From assembly GCA_033856175.1 (NCBI GenBank), contig JAWVFK010000012.1, positions 11,626 to 75,625 of the forward strand: 64,000 nt of DNA, read 5' to 3'. This DNA is from JAWVFK01 sp033856175 (GTDB lineage: Bacteria > Actinomycetota > Thermoleophilia > Solirubrobacterales > 70-9). The notes beneath the pieces were generated by a model. That model did not search any database. It saw only the letters and a program-made list of their open reading frames with translations, and was not told where the DNA came from. Positions 1-8,300 of this stretch are shown in pieces; the stretch's first letter is position 1, and each line of letters starts with the position of its first letter. The position numbers and the translations under genes were made by a program.

Positions 1-78
1 CGCCGTGTTGTAGGAGCCGGCGCGGAGGCTGCCGCTGAGCCCGAGGATCTTGATCTTGCTCGTTTCGAAGTCGTTCAT
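1..78 (-). CDS. NAD(P)H-dependent FMN reductase family protein, N-terminal fragment
   Basis: Reading leftwards from an ATG at 78-76, the frame stays open to the window edge and gives 26 residues. They contain KILGLSGSLRAGSYNTA, the N-terminal beta-strand and FMN phosphate-binding loop (GSLRxGSxN) of the flavodoxin-like NADPH-dependent FMN reductase / azoreductase family. A purine-rich AAGGGAA lies 6 bases upstream of the ATG. These enzymes reduce FMN or quinones in the cytosol using NAD(P)H. The gene diverges from a MarR regulator and shares its promoter region, so MarR control is likely. The family is clear from the short stretch; the substrate is not. Confidence 0.75.
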   Translation of the reverse strand, partial: MNDFETSKIKILGLSGSLRAGSYNTA

Positions 79-88
79 GGCAGTTCCC

Positions 89-117
89 TTGTTTGTCCGT
101 GAATGGAGGGATATACT
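89..117 (+). promoter_or_regulatory. Candidate promoter of the marR-like gene
   Basis: TATACT at 112-117 is a good -10, preceded 17 bases earlier by a weak -35, TTGTTT at 89-94. Transcription would start near 124, ahead of the TTG at 148. Confidence 0.4.
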
Positions 118-131
118 TGAGCAGTAAAGGA

Positions 132-159
132 ATCCTAGCAGAGAAACTTGACAAGTCAA
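132..159 (-). promoter_or_regulatory. Promoter of the FMN reductase gene
   Basis: On the minus strand TTGACT (159-154) is followed after 16 bases by TAGGAT (137-132), a good -35/-10 pair reading into the reductase. The -35 lies inside the palindrome at 147-160. Confidence 0.5.
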
Positions 160-160
160 G
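147..160. promoter_or_regulatory. Palindromic operator candidate for the MarR regulator
   Basis: CTTGACAAGTCAAG is an inverted repeat with 6-base arms around AA. It covers the -35 of the divergent reductase promoter and the TTG start of the marR-like gene. MarR proteins typically bind such palindromes in intergenic regions, so repression of both genes is the natural reading (inference). Confidence 0.5.
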
Positions 161-651
161 CAACAGCCAAAACGCCGGCACGGCAGAGCGCCGATCCCAA
201 GTCCGGCGGCGCCTACCACGGGCCCGTCCCGGGGGACGTGCCCGACGGCTGGCTCGACTTTTTGCGCGCCCACGCCAAGCTCAATCGCGAGCTCGACGCG
301 GCGATGCGCGCCCAGCACGACCTCACGCTCAACGAGTACGAGGTCCTGCTGAAGCTCTGGCTCGCCGACGACTGCCGCCTGCGGCGGGTCGACCTCGCCT
401 GCGAGCTGCTGATCACCCAGGGCGGCGTGACGCGCCTGCTCGCCGGCCTCGAAGAGCGCAAGCTCGTCGAGCGCGTGCCCTGCGAGAGCGACGGCCGCGT
501 CGCCTACGCGGCGCTGACGCCCGCCGGCATCCGCACGCTCGAGGCGGCGCGGGCCTCACACCTGGCTGACGTCGAGCGCCTCTACAAGGACCGCTTCTCC
601 GCCGCCGAGCTACGCAGCTTCGCCGAGCTCGTCGCTCGTCTGCACGACTAG
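148..651 (+). CDS. MarR-family transcriptional regulator
   Basis: The 167-residue protein has the MarR winged-helix layout. A helix-rich dimerisation segment is followed by LTLNEYEVLLKLW, a recognition region around DLACELLITQGGVTRLLAGLEE, and a wing with DGRVAYAALTPAG. MarR proteins are cytosolic dimers that repress divergent enzyme genes until a phenolic or oxidant ligand releases them. Here the divergent gene is an FMN reductase, and a palindrome overlaps both starts. The start is uncertain: TTG at 148 lacks a clear ribosome-binding site, and GTG at 238 would shorten the disordered N-terminus by 30 residues without touching the fold. Confidence 0.85.
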   Translation: MTSQATAKTPARQSADPKSGGAYHGPVPGDVPDGWLDFLRAHAKLNRELDAAMRAQHDLTLNEYEVLLKLWLADDCRLRRVDLACELLITQGGVTRLLAGLEERKLVERVPCESDGRVAYAALTPAGIRTLEAARASHLADVERLYKDRFSAAELRSFAELVARLHD

Positions 652-667
652 CTAGCGCCGGCGCGGC

Positions 668-2833
668 TCAGCCGACGCGGAGCGCGAGGCCGCAGCCCCG
701 CAGCCGCACCGCCAGCGGCCCATCCGTGGTGGCGGCCAGCTTGACGTTGCAGTCGACATGGGCGCGGCGGACGTCGATCGTCAGCGCCGAGATGCCGCTG
801 GTCTTCAGCTCGATCCGGTTGCGCGGCTTGACCCTGGGCGTCGGCCCCCAGGTGCGAAAGCGCCGCGTGAACGGGTAGGAGGCAAGGAAGGAGCCGCCGT
901 CGAGAGTGCCGCCGCCCTGCTGGGTGCCGCTCGGCTGGGGGTCGGCCTTGCCGAAGCCGCGGGAGATCGCGTCGAGCGTGCCGATGCCGCGGCGGCGAAT
1001 GTTCGAGATCCAGTAGGCATGGTCGGAGACGATCCCGTACTTCGCCGAGTCGACCGCGGGGTCGTGGACGTAGGTGATGTGGAACGGGTTGCGGTTGACG
1101 CGCGAGCTGCCGAGGAAGTCGGCGGCGGGCTTGAACTGGTCGTTGATCGCCAGGCTGAGGTGCTCACCGGGGACGAAGATGTCGCTCTCGTAGCGGTAGG
1201 CGAGCTGGTCGAGCGCATTGACGTCGGGCAGGTAGAAGGCCGGGTTGACGAGCTCGTCGCTGGCGCCGTTCCACATCAGGATCGGGATGTTGCGCAGCGA
1301 GGCGAGTCGGGCCGTGGCGCGCTCGAAGCCGACCGTCGGCTGGGCCTTGGCGAAGAGGTCCGGGAACTGGGCCGCGAGCTTGAACGTGCCGATGCCGCCC
1401 ATCGAGTAGCCGGTGACGACGGTGAAGTCGGGGTCGAGGCGGTAGCGGCGGGCGGCGTCGGCCCAGATCTCGAAGACCTCGGCCTCCGGCAGCGTCTGGT
1501 AGAAGCCGTCTGGCCCGCGCGACTCGGAGGTGATCACCAGCGAGCCGGGGCCGCGCTCGCCGAACTGCTGCTGGTTGCGGCTGCCGGCGTACTGGTTGTA
1601 GTTGGCGCCGAGCGAGTGGATCAGCAGCGTCATGCCGTAGCCGCGCCGCGGCATCGGTTTGTGGGGGACGTAGACGTTGTAGGGCTGCAGGCGCCCCAGG
1701 TACTCGCCGGGACAGTTGCCGTCGCCCGAGCCCGCGGCATTGCCGCAGGTGGTGGTCCAGTCGATGCCCTGGCCGCGCTCGTAGTGGCTGACGAGGATGC
1801 GGTCGATCGAGCCGCGGGTGGGCACGCTGCGGTTGTTGGTGGCGCCGGCGCGCAGGCGGGCGAAGTTGACGATCGCGTGGAAGGGGCTGACGTCACCGCT
1901 GGCGAGACTCGTGCCCTGGTCTTTGTCGCGCCACCAGGCGGTGCTGCTGGTGTCCTCCTGGATGTCGGTCACCTTGGGCAGCGGCTCGTGGTAGCGGAAG
2001 GCGACGTTGAAGAAGGCCGGGGGGTTCGGCAGGTCGCCCTGGCCGCCCGGGGTGGTGGCGCTGCGCGTCGGACCGGGCAGCAGGTAGGCGTCGGTGGCCT
2101 GGTTCCAGAGGCCGATGCCGGCGGCCAGGCGGACCTTCTTTCCGCCCGGGTTCCAGGCCGAGTGGGGGATGAGGATCTGGATCTGGCGGCGACGCTTGTC
2201 GATCGAGACCTTCGGCGCCGGCGTGACCGGGGCGCCGCTGGCGCGGACCACCTCGGCGTGAGTCCCGTGGGCCGTCAGGAATAGCTGTGCCGGCGCCGAG
2301 GCGTTGGCGCCGTGGGGGAACGGCTGCGGCGTCGCCGAGCTGCCGATCGCGATCGACTCGCCGGTCAGACTCGGATCGAGCATCGTGTTCAGCGTCATCC
2401 GCAGGGCGGTTGCCTTCGCCAGCGGCTTGACGCGGAACTCGATCAGGTCGGCGGCGTTGTTGGCGTAGCGGGGGTCGGTCGGGTAGGTGTAGCGCCCGTT
2501 CGGCGATGAGACCGTCTCGTTCGAGGTCCGGGGGTCATTGGGCTCGGGCGGCCCCGAGTTGGCGCCGTGGTCGTCGTAGAGGTAGTCCTGGTAGAGGAAC
2601 TCGCCACCGCGGTAGGCGCTCGCGCCTGACACGAGGATCGGCTTTGCGTTCCAGGGCCCGGCGTTCTCGAGCTGGGGCGCCGTGGTGCGTGGTGCGCGGT
2701 AGAGGATGTCGGGCCCGGGTCGCTGGCCGGGACCGGTATAGAGCGAGCTGGCCGGTGCCGTCGAGGGGGCCAGCACCGCCAGGCCAATGGCCGCCACGGC
2801 GGCGATCGACCAGCGTGATCTGCTGCGCTTCAT
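668..2833 (-). CDS. Secreted alpha/beta-hydrolase (esterase/peptidase-like) with N-terminal beta-domain
   Basis: The 721-residue protein begins with a Sec-type signal peptide (MKRSRSR, a hydrophobic core near 10-25, then APASS). Residues about 30-290 look like a beta-sandwich module resembling those attached to glucan-active enzymes. Residues about 380-580 are an alpha/beta-hydrolase. The nucleophile elbow is GYSMGG with Ser477; likely partners are Asp526 (NGASDELV) and His558 (GEHLS), in the correct order for a Ser-Asp-His triad. The C-terminal 60 residues form a further beta-rich segment with two cysteines. The protein is probably extracellular and acts on a polymer or ester; the substrate cannot be read. 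AGAAGAGG directly precedes the ATG. Confidence 0.75.
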   Translation of the reverse strand: MKRSRSRWSIAAVAAIGLAVLAPSTAPASSLYTGPGQRPGPDILYRAPRTTAPQLENAGPWNAKPILVSGASAYRGGEFLYQDYLYDDHGANSGPPEPNDPRTSNETVSSPNGRYTYPTDPRYANNAADLIEFRVKPLAKATALRMTLNTMLDPSLTGESIAIGSSATPQPFPHGANASAPAQLFLTAHGTHAEVVRASGAPVTPAPKVSIDKRRRQIQILIPHSAWNPGGKKVRLAAGIGLWNQATDAYLLPGPTRSATTPGGQGDLPNPPAFFNVAFRYHEPLPKVTDIQEDTSSTAWWRDKDQGTSLASGDVSPFHAIVNFARLRAGATNNRSVPTRGSIDRILVSHYERGQGIDWTTTCGNAAGSGDGNCPGEYLGRLQPYNVYVPHKPMPRRGYGMTLLIHSLGANYNQYAGSRNQQQFGERGPGSLVITSESRGPDGFYQTLPEAEVFEIWADAARRYRLDPDFTVVTGYSMGGIGTFKLAAQFPDLFAKAQPTVGFERATARLASLRNIPILMWNGASDELVNPAFYLPDVNALDQLAYRYESDIFVPGEHLSLAINDQFKPAADFLGSSRVNRNPFHITYVHDPAVDSAKYGIVSDHAYWISNIRRRGIGTLDAISRGFGKADPQPSGTQQGGGTLDGGSFLASYPFTRRFRTWGPTPRVKPRNRIELKTSGISALTIDVRRAHVDCNVKLAATTDGPLAVRLRGCGLALRVG

Positions 2834-2959
2834 CCTCTTCTCTCTTCCCGCATCTACAAGGACTATTCCAGCAGATGCCCATCGGCGAGCCGATCGACGA
2901 TCAATCGGGCTCGCTCGCTGTTAGCGTCACGCGGCCAGTTACGAGCCGAGGAGGCGCGC

Positions 2960-3871
2960 GTGGACGAGCTGAAGACGATGACCTACGAGGCCGACGGGCG
3001 AGTCGCCCGGATCACCCTCGACCGGCCCGAGCGCGGCAACGCGATAACGCTCGAGATGCCGCGCGAGCTGACGGCCTGCGTCGAGCGCGCCAACCTAGAC
3101 CCGGCAATCCATGTGATCGCGCTGGCGGGGAATGGGTCGGGGTTCTGCGGCGGCTATGACCTCGTCCAATCGGCCGAGGGCCGGGGAGGCGAGGGTTTCG
3201 GCGATGCCGGCGTTGAGGGATCGCCTCTGGACCCGGCCGTGATCGGCGCCAACCACGACCCCAGCCAGACCTGGGACGCGGTCACCGACTTCCAGATGAT
3301 GAGCCGCAACGTCCGCGGCTTCATGAGCCTCTTCCACTCCGAGAAGCCGGTGCTGGTCAAGGTCCACGGCTACTGCGTCGCCGGCGGCACCGACATGGCG
3401 CTCTGCTCGGATTTGATCGTCGCCGAGGACCGAGCCAAGATCGGCTACCCGCCGGCGCGCGTCTGGGGCTCGCCGACGACGGCGCTCTGGGCCCACCGGC
3501 TCGGCGTCGCCCGTGCCAAGCGGATGCTCCTGACTGGCGACTGCATCAGCGGCGAGCAGGCGGTCGAGTGGGGGCTGGCGACCGAGTGCGCGCCTGCGGC
3601 GGCCCTGGATGAGGTTTTCGAGGCGCTGGTCGAGCGCGTCGCCCGCTTGCCGGTCAACCAGCTGGTGATGATGAAGCTGCTGGTCAACCAGACGCTCTAC
3701 GCCCAGGGGCTGCATCAGACGCAGCTGATCGGGACGTTCTTCGACGGCATCACCCGGCACACGGCCGAGGGCTACGGGTTCGCCCAGCGGGCCGGCGAGG
3801 CCGGGTTCATGGAGGCGGTCCGGGAGCGGGACGAGCCGTTCGGGGACTTCGGGCTGGGCGGCTCCGGCTAG
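2960..3871 (+). CDS. Enoyl-CoA hydratase/isomerase (crotonase) family protein
   Basis: The 303-residue protein has the crotonase fold. RITLDRPERGNAI marks the N-terminus, GNGSGFCGGYDL carries the first oxyanion-hole loop, and VKVHGYCVAGGTDMALCSDL carries the second together with the CoA-binding core. A roughly 40-residue insertion (about 75-115) follows the first loop and distinguishes it from short enoyl-CoA hydratases; it is typical of actinobacterial paralogues of unknown substrate. It probably acts on acyl-CoA thioesters in the cytosol in fatty-acid or aromatic catabolism. The GTG start is set by a strong GAGGAGG 5 bases upstream. A PaaI-like thioesterase lies downstream. Confidence 0.85.
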   Translation: MDELKTMTYEADGRVARITLDRPERGNAITLEMPRELTACVERANLDPAIHVIALAGNGSGFCGGYDLVQSAEGRGGEGFGDAGVEGSPLDPAVIGANHDPSQTWDAVTDFQMMSRNVRGFMSLFHSEKPVLVKVHGYCVAGGTDMALCSDLIVAEDRAKIGYPPARVWGSPTTALWAHRLGVARAKRMLLTGDCISGEQAVEWGLATECAPAAALDEVFEALVERVARLPVNQLVMMKLLVNQTLYAQGLHQTQLIGTFFDGITRHTAEGYGFAQRAGEAGFMEAVRERDEPFGDFGLGGSG

Positions 3872-3902
3872 GGCCTGAGGCAGCGGCCAGCGGGTCCTGT
3901 CA

Positions 3903-3957
3903 CCGAAAAAAATGGACACCTGCGGTACCGGCGTTCCTCGGCGCCCATTTTTTTCGG
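3903..3957. terminator. Perfect inverted repeat with A7/T7 arms, probable terminator
   Basis: CCGAAAAAAATGG (3903-3915) and CCATTTTTTTCGG (3945-3957) are perfect 13-base complementary arms around a 29-base loop, 31 bases after the crotonase stop. The position fits transcription termination, but A/T-rich arms with GC ends are not a classical hairpin plus U-tract, so a small mobile repeat is also possible. Confidence 0.4.
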
Positions 3958-3984
3958 CGCCACCCGCTGGAGCAGCGCGCCGGA

Positions 3985-3990
3985 TAGGGT
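3985..3990 (+). promoter_or_regulatory. -10 element (TAGGGT) for the thioesterase gene
   Basis: TAGGGT lies 12 bases before the ATG at 4003, and no Shine-Dalgarno lies between them. This is the close-set -10 pattern seen at many genes of this window and implies a leaderless or near-leaderless mRNA. Confidence 0.4.
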
Positions 3991-4002
3991 GCCGTCCCCT
4001 CG

Positions 4003-4428
4003 ATGTCTGAATGGAGCCAGGAGCAGATCCTCGAAGAGCTGAAGGGGCGGCTGCGGGGGACTTTCCCCGGGGATCTCGGGCTCGAGCCGCTCGAGATCAC
4101 GAAGGAGCGGGCTCGGGGGCGGATGGTCGTCGACAAGCGCCATCTTCATCCTGGGGGGTTCGTGCATGGCGGGGCCTGGGTCGGGTTCGCCGACTCGGTC
4201 GCCGCCTGGGTGACGTTTCCGCAGCTGCCGCCGGGCGGCGACTTCACGACGATCGAGCTGAAGCTGAACGTCTTCAAGGCGGGACGCGAGGGCGACGTCA
4301 TCGATGCGGTGGCGACGCCGCTCCACGTCGGCCGCTCGACGATCGTCGTCGAGGTCGAGATGACCCGCGGCGAGCAGCGGGTCGCCCACCTGATCGTCAG
4401 CCAGTTCGTCCTGCCACCGCCCGAGTGA
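4003..4428 (+). CDS. PaaI-family hotdog-fold thioesterase
   Basis: At 141 residues this is the usual length of a single hotdog domain. HPGGFVHGGAWVGFADSVAAW is the signature segment of PaaI/YbgC-type acyl-CoA thioesterases: HGG at the start of the hotdog helix and an Asp in the helix as the likely catalytic acid. GDFTTIELKLNVFKAGREGD and the terminal beta-strands complete the fold. The family hydrolyses aryl- or acyl-CoA thioesters in the cytosol and often relieves CoA sequestration during aromatic degradation. The crotonase upstream supports a CoA-thioester role, but the inverted repeat between them argues for separate transcription. Confidence 0.85.
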   Translation: MSEWSQEQILEELKGRLRGTFPGDLGLEPLEITKERARGRMVVDKRHLHPGGFVHGGAWVGFADSVAAWVTFPQLPPGGDFTTIELKLNVFKAGREGDVIDAVATPLHVGRSTIVVEVEMTRGEQRVAHLIVSQFVLPPPE

Positions 4429-4437
4429 GCCTGTCGC

Positions 4438-4478
4438 GTCGGCTCTCGGTTGCGCGCCGCTGGCGCCGCCCTTAGGAT
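4438..4478 (+). promoter_or_regulatory. Promoter of ECF sigma gene A with conserved upstream box
   Basis: GTCGGCTCTC (4438-4447), then 2 bases, then TTGCGC (-35, 4450-4455), 17 bases, then TAGGAT (-10, 4473-4478). The same box, the same 2-base gap and the same 17-base spacer occur before ECF sigma gene B at 56883-56923. Confidence 0.6.
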
Positions 4479-4498
4479 CGTCGGCGGGTAGGCGAGCT

Positions 4499-5254
4499 AT
4501 GGCGACGCGGCAAAGCGAGACGATGGAAGGCCGCAGGGCGGCGGAAAATCTGCCTGCGCGCTCGGTTCAGTTCGTCGAGCGGGTCGAGTCGACCGCCGCG
4601 CATGTCGACGACCTCGAGGCGGCGCGCATCGTCGTCCGCTTCCAGGGCGGCGACGCCGACGCCTTCGGCGAGCTCTACCGCCGCTACTTCGACCGCATCT
4701 ACGGCTACCTCCGCGTCGCCCTGAAGGACTCGCACTCGGCCGAGGACGCGACCCAGCAGGTCTTCATGAACCTGCTCGAGGGATTGAAAGGCTACGAGCG
4801 GCGCGGCAAGCCCTTCGAGGCGTGGCTCTTCACGGTCGTCCGCAACTACGCGATCCGCCAGCTCCGCCGCGATGGCCGCGTCGACGTCGTCGACCCGACC
4901 GAGATCAGCGAGCAACGCGAACGCGACGGCCTCGAGACGCCGGTCGAGATGCCGGCCCTCTCCTGGCTCACCGACACCGACCTGCTGGTGCTGATCGAGC
5001 GCCTGCCCAGCGCCCAGCGCCAGGTGCTGGCGCTGCGTTACATGCTCGGCCTGCAGATGAACGAGATCGCCGAGGTCCTCGGCCACTCGCCCAACCACAT
5101 CAGCGTCTTGCACTACCGCGCGCTCGGCTTCCTGCGGCAGCGCCTGACCGCGCTCGGCCGACAGCCGGCGAGGCGGGACAGCCGCGCCCGCACCCGCAGC
5201 GTCGTCCGCCACGCCCGCGTGCTGCGGCGACGGCGCTTCGCTCTTTCGCCGTAG
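4499..5254 (+). CDS. ECF-type RNA polymerase sigma factor (copy A)
   Basis: This 251-residue sigma-70 family protein consists mainly of regions 2 and 4. Region 2 spans about residues 50-125 (DAFGELYRRYFDRIYGYLR, DSHSAEDATQQVF, FEAWLFTVVRNYAIRQLRR). Region 4 spans about 165-215 (LPSAQRQVLALRYMLGLQ and the helix-turn-helix MNEIAEVLGHSPNHISVLHYRA). An extra N-terminal segment of about 45 residues and an arginine-rich C-terminal tail ending VLRRRRFALSP are unusual for an ECF factor and are shared with the copy at 56939. No anti-sigma gene is adjacent. The next gene, 68 bases downstream, encodes a giant exported protein, so signal input may involve that protein (inference). Confidence 0.9.
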   Translation: MATRQSETMEGRRAAENLPARSVQFVERVESTAAHVDDLEAARIVVRFQGGDADAFGELYRRYFDRIYGYLRVALKDSHSAEDATQQVFMNLLEGLKGYERRGKPFEAWLFTVVRNYAIRQLRRDGRVDVVDPTEISEQRERDGLETPVEMPALSWLTDTDLLVLIERLPSAQRQVLALRYMLGLQMNEIAEVLGHSPNHISVLHYRALGFLRQRLTALGRQPARRDSRARTRSVVRHARVLRRRRFALSP

Positions 5255-5322
5255 CGGCAAAAGCTTCTGGCGGCCGCCATTTCGTTGTCATAACGGCACC
5301 CGTGCCGGTCTTAATCAGGTGG

Positions 5323-8300
5323 ATGGGACGGAGCCGATCAGAGTCGCGGAAGCACCCTGGCGTCAAGGCGCGCCGGCGCGCGGTCGTCGCGACGCTGGCA
5401 CTGCTGATAGCCGCTGCCGGCACCACACTCGCCCGCGCTGACGATCCGGTCCCGGTGCCGTCCGACCCGACGGCTGGCGCTGTGCCGGGCGGACCCGATA
5501 CGCCGACAGCCCCCGTCGGCGCTCAAGATCTTCCTGTCGACCCTGCCGCGCCCCAGGCTTCGCCGGCCTGTACGTCGGCCTCGGGGACCGCTTCGAGTCC
5601 GTGCGACACCGAGTTCACCCCCGTGGCTCACGATGGCAGCGAAGTTGGTTGGTCGCTGCTGGCCGGGGCGAAGTATGCCCCTGGGGGGCAGACGCCGAGC
5701 ATGATCGCGCACTCGGCGACCTCGGTCGCCGACGACCTGTTCTCGGTGGCATTTGACGGCGCCCATCACGGCTTTGCCGGCGGGGCGCAGTGCGTGGACC
5801 CCTCCGCGTCGTTCGCCGACGTCAGCCTGGGCGCTCAGGGCACCAAGTGCGCGCAGCGAGTCCCGGTGCTCTACGAGTTCACCGAGTCGCCCGGACACCC
5901 GGCGACGTGGACGCAGATCCACCTGCCCGGCGGCGCGGGCGACCCGAGGGGCGAGCCCACGAAGGGGTTCATCGGCGCGATCGCGGTCATGTCCAACGGG
6001 GACTTCCTCGCGGTCGGTGGCAATGGCGAGTATCAGCGCCGCGAGCCCAACGCAGTTACCGAGGCGCCACCCGATGTGGCTGCTGATCCAGCAGGCAGGG
6101 CGCGCGCCTGGGTCTATCGCCAGGATGGGCAATCGTGGTGCGAGCTTGGCCCCGGCAGTGCATGCGGGGATCTGCCTCCCGACGACGGCAACGGCCAGCG
6201 GATGGTCGCCCTGGACGCGCTGGCGTGCTCACCGCGCAACGAGGAGCTCTGCGTCGCGGGTGGCTACCGTCAACTGTGGACCTGGCGCAACGGGCGTTTC
6301 GTCAAGGGCTATAGCGACAAGAGCCCCGCGGCTGATGTCGAGCGGGCCCCGGGCGATACGGGCAGCCTCCACTTCCGGGTCCACGCGATTCGTTTCTTCC
6401 CGGGGTCGGACATTCCCGGTCTGCAGGCCGCCGCCGTCACCGCCGGATGCTGCTCGGGCGACTTGGCCCACGACTCCGCGCGCGTGCTGTTCTATGACGG
6501 CACGACATGGCACGAGCGCTTCTTCTTCGGTGATCCCCAACGGGGCGATGGATCGGGTCTGCCGGTGCGTCAAACAATGCCTGACAGTTTCTATGACTTC
6601 GTCAGCGGCAGAGGCGGCACGACGTTGTCGGCGATCGCCACGCCAGGGGCCCGGGCTTCGGCACCGCCGGGCGCCGGGGCGGCCACCGATCCATCCTCGC
6701 GGATTACGACGAACGGTTTTAATGGAGTCCTACCGGAAAACGATGGTCCCGTACAGTCCACTAATCAACAAAATATGGTGTTCACTCTCACCGGCACGGC
6801 AATAAAGGCGGGCACGGGTGGCTTTCAGCTTGCCTCCACCGGGGAGGGCGACTCGACCGGCGACCTCGCCAACGAAGGGTTGAATCCGAGCTTCTCGGGA
6901 GTGCGGTTGGTGTCAGGTGACGGTGATGCGGCGGGCACACCGCCGGTGAATCCCACGCAGAATGGGTCGCCGACGGCAGGCCCGGACGGCGTGATGGACT
7001 GGGCGGTGGGCGAGTTGACGGCGGGCAGCAATACGGGTGAGGGTGTGGCGTACACGACGACGCGCCGCGCCCCGCTCACGCCCAACCCGTTGGATTGCCC
7101 GGGAACCAGTCCCGGAGGGTTCCCTGTTGATCGCAGCGACCCAACGTCTGCGGTCAAATGCAAGCCGGTTCAGGATCCGACGCAGGCGACGAAACAGACA
7201 GCTTCGCAGTCCCTGTTCAGCACGGGCGGCTATGCCCTCAACTCGTTCACGATGCTGGGAAGCACGGGCGTGGGCTGGGCGGTGGGGGACAAGGGAGCCA
7301 TCGCGCGTCTGGGTGGGACCGGTGGCGTCGCATCGACGAGCAGCGAGCCATCGGCGCCGGCGTTGCGGGCATCGAGCGCCGCACGCCTGCCCGAGCGAGG
7401 GCCCTATGACGCGGTTCGGCCGTTGCCGGCGCAGGAAGCCAAAGCGGTGCCGAGCCTGCTCAGCCGGCCGCGCGAGCGGCTGGGTGCGCCGCGCTTCGTC
7501 GCGACGGGCACGCCCGAGCCGACGCGCCTGGGGCAGGGAGTGTCGGCGATCGTGATGAGCCGCGATGGCAGCGAGGGCTGGGCTACGGGCGGCGCGAACT
7601 CGCTGCTGTTTCACTATGACGGCTCGGCCTGGAAGCGGTGTGACAGCGACGGGATCGTCGGCGTGGTGCCCGCCGATCCCGCCTGCGCGAGCCTGGCGCG
7701 CCTTCACCAGCAGCACGGATCCATCGTGACGATGGCGCGAGTGCCCTACGAGAACGACTCCGACCCCGCCAATGACGACGAGTTCGAGGTGATTGCATTC
7801 AGCCGTCAGTACACGCCCACCCCTGGCGGGCCTTCTGGCGTCGGGGTCTTTCGTTACCGCGATGGGGCCTGGAGTATCGACACGAAGACGTTTGCCGATC
7901 TCAGGGCTCAGAGCGTTGCCCAAGTGTCTTCGGTGGCATTCACCGGGCCCGACGACGGCTGGCTGGTCGATGGAGGTTCGGTGCCGAGCGTCTATCACTT
8001 TGATGGGGCAGGGCTAGTCAATTGCTCGCCGGCGAATCACGGCGATGCTCCGGCGTCGTGCGATGACAGGGCCAAGCGCCTTGGCTATTTGCTGCAGGGC
8101 TCGGGGGGCAGTGGAACCCGCAAGTTGACCACTATCGGCGAGCGCGTCTATCTGTATGGCGGTGTGATCAAGCTAGCGACAGGTGGCCTTACCTCGTCGG
8201 CGGCCCCGTCACCGGTGATCCTCTATCACGACCGCGGCTCTACGGGCGGTTGGCACGGCAACGCGGAGGGCACCGATGGTGGCTATGACCCGGGCTCCTC

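Noticed and set aside
758..2284. 508-codon plus-strand frame opposite the secreted hydrolase
   Set aside because: It is a reverse-strand shadow of a gene with signal peptide and catalytic triad; the product is low-complexity Ala/Val/Arg/Gly.
4822..5322. N-terminal extension of giant protein A into the sigma gene
   Set aside because: The frame is open from 4822 but gives arginine/proline-rich sequence antiparallel in character to real proteins. It overlaps the sigma gene, and the signal peptide begins at 5323.
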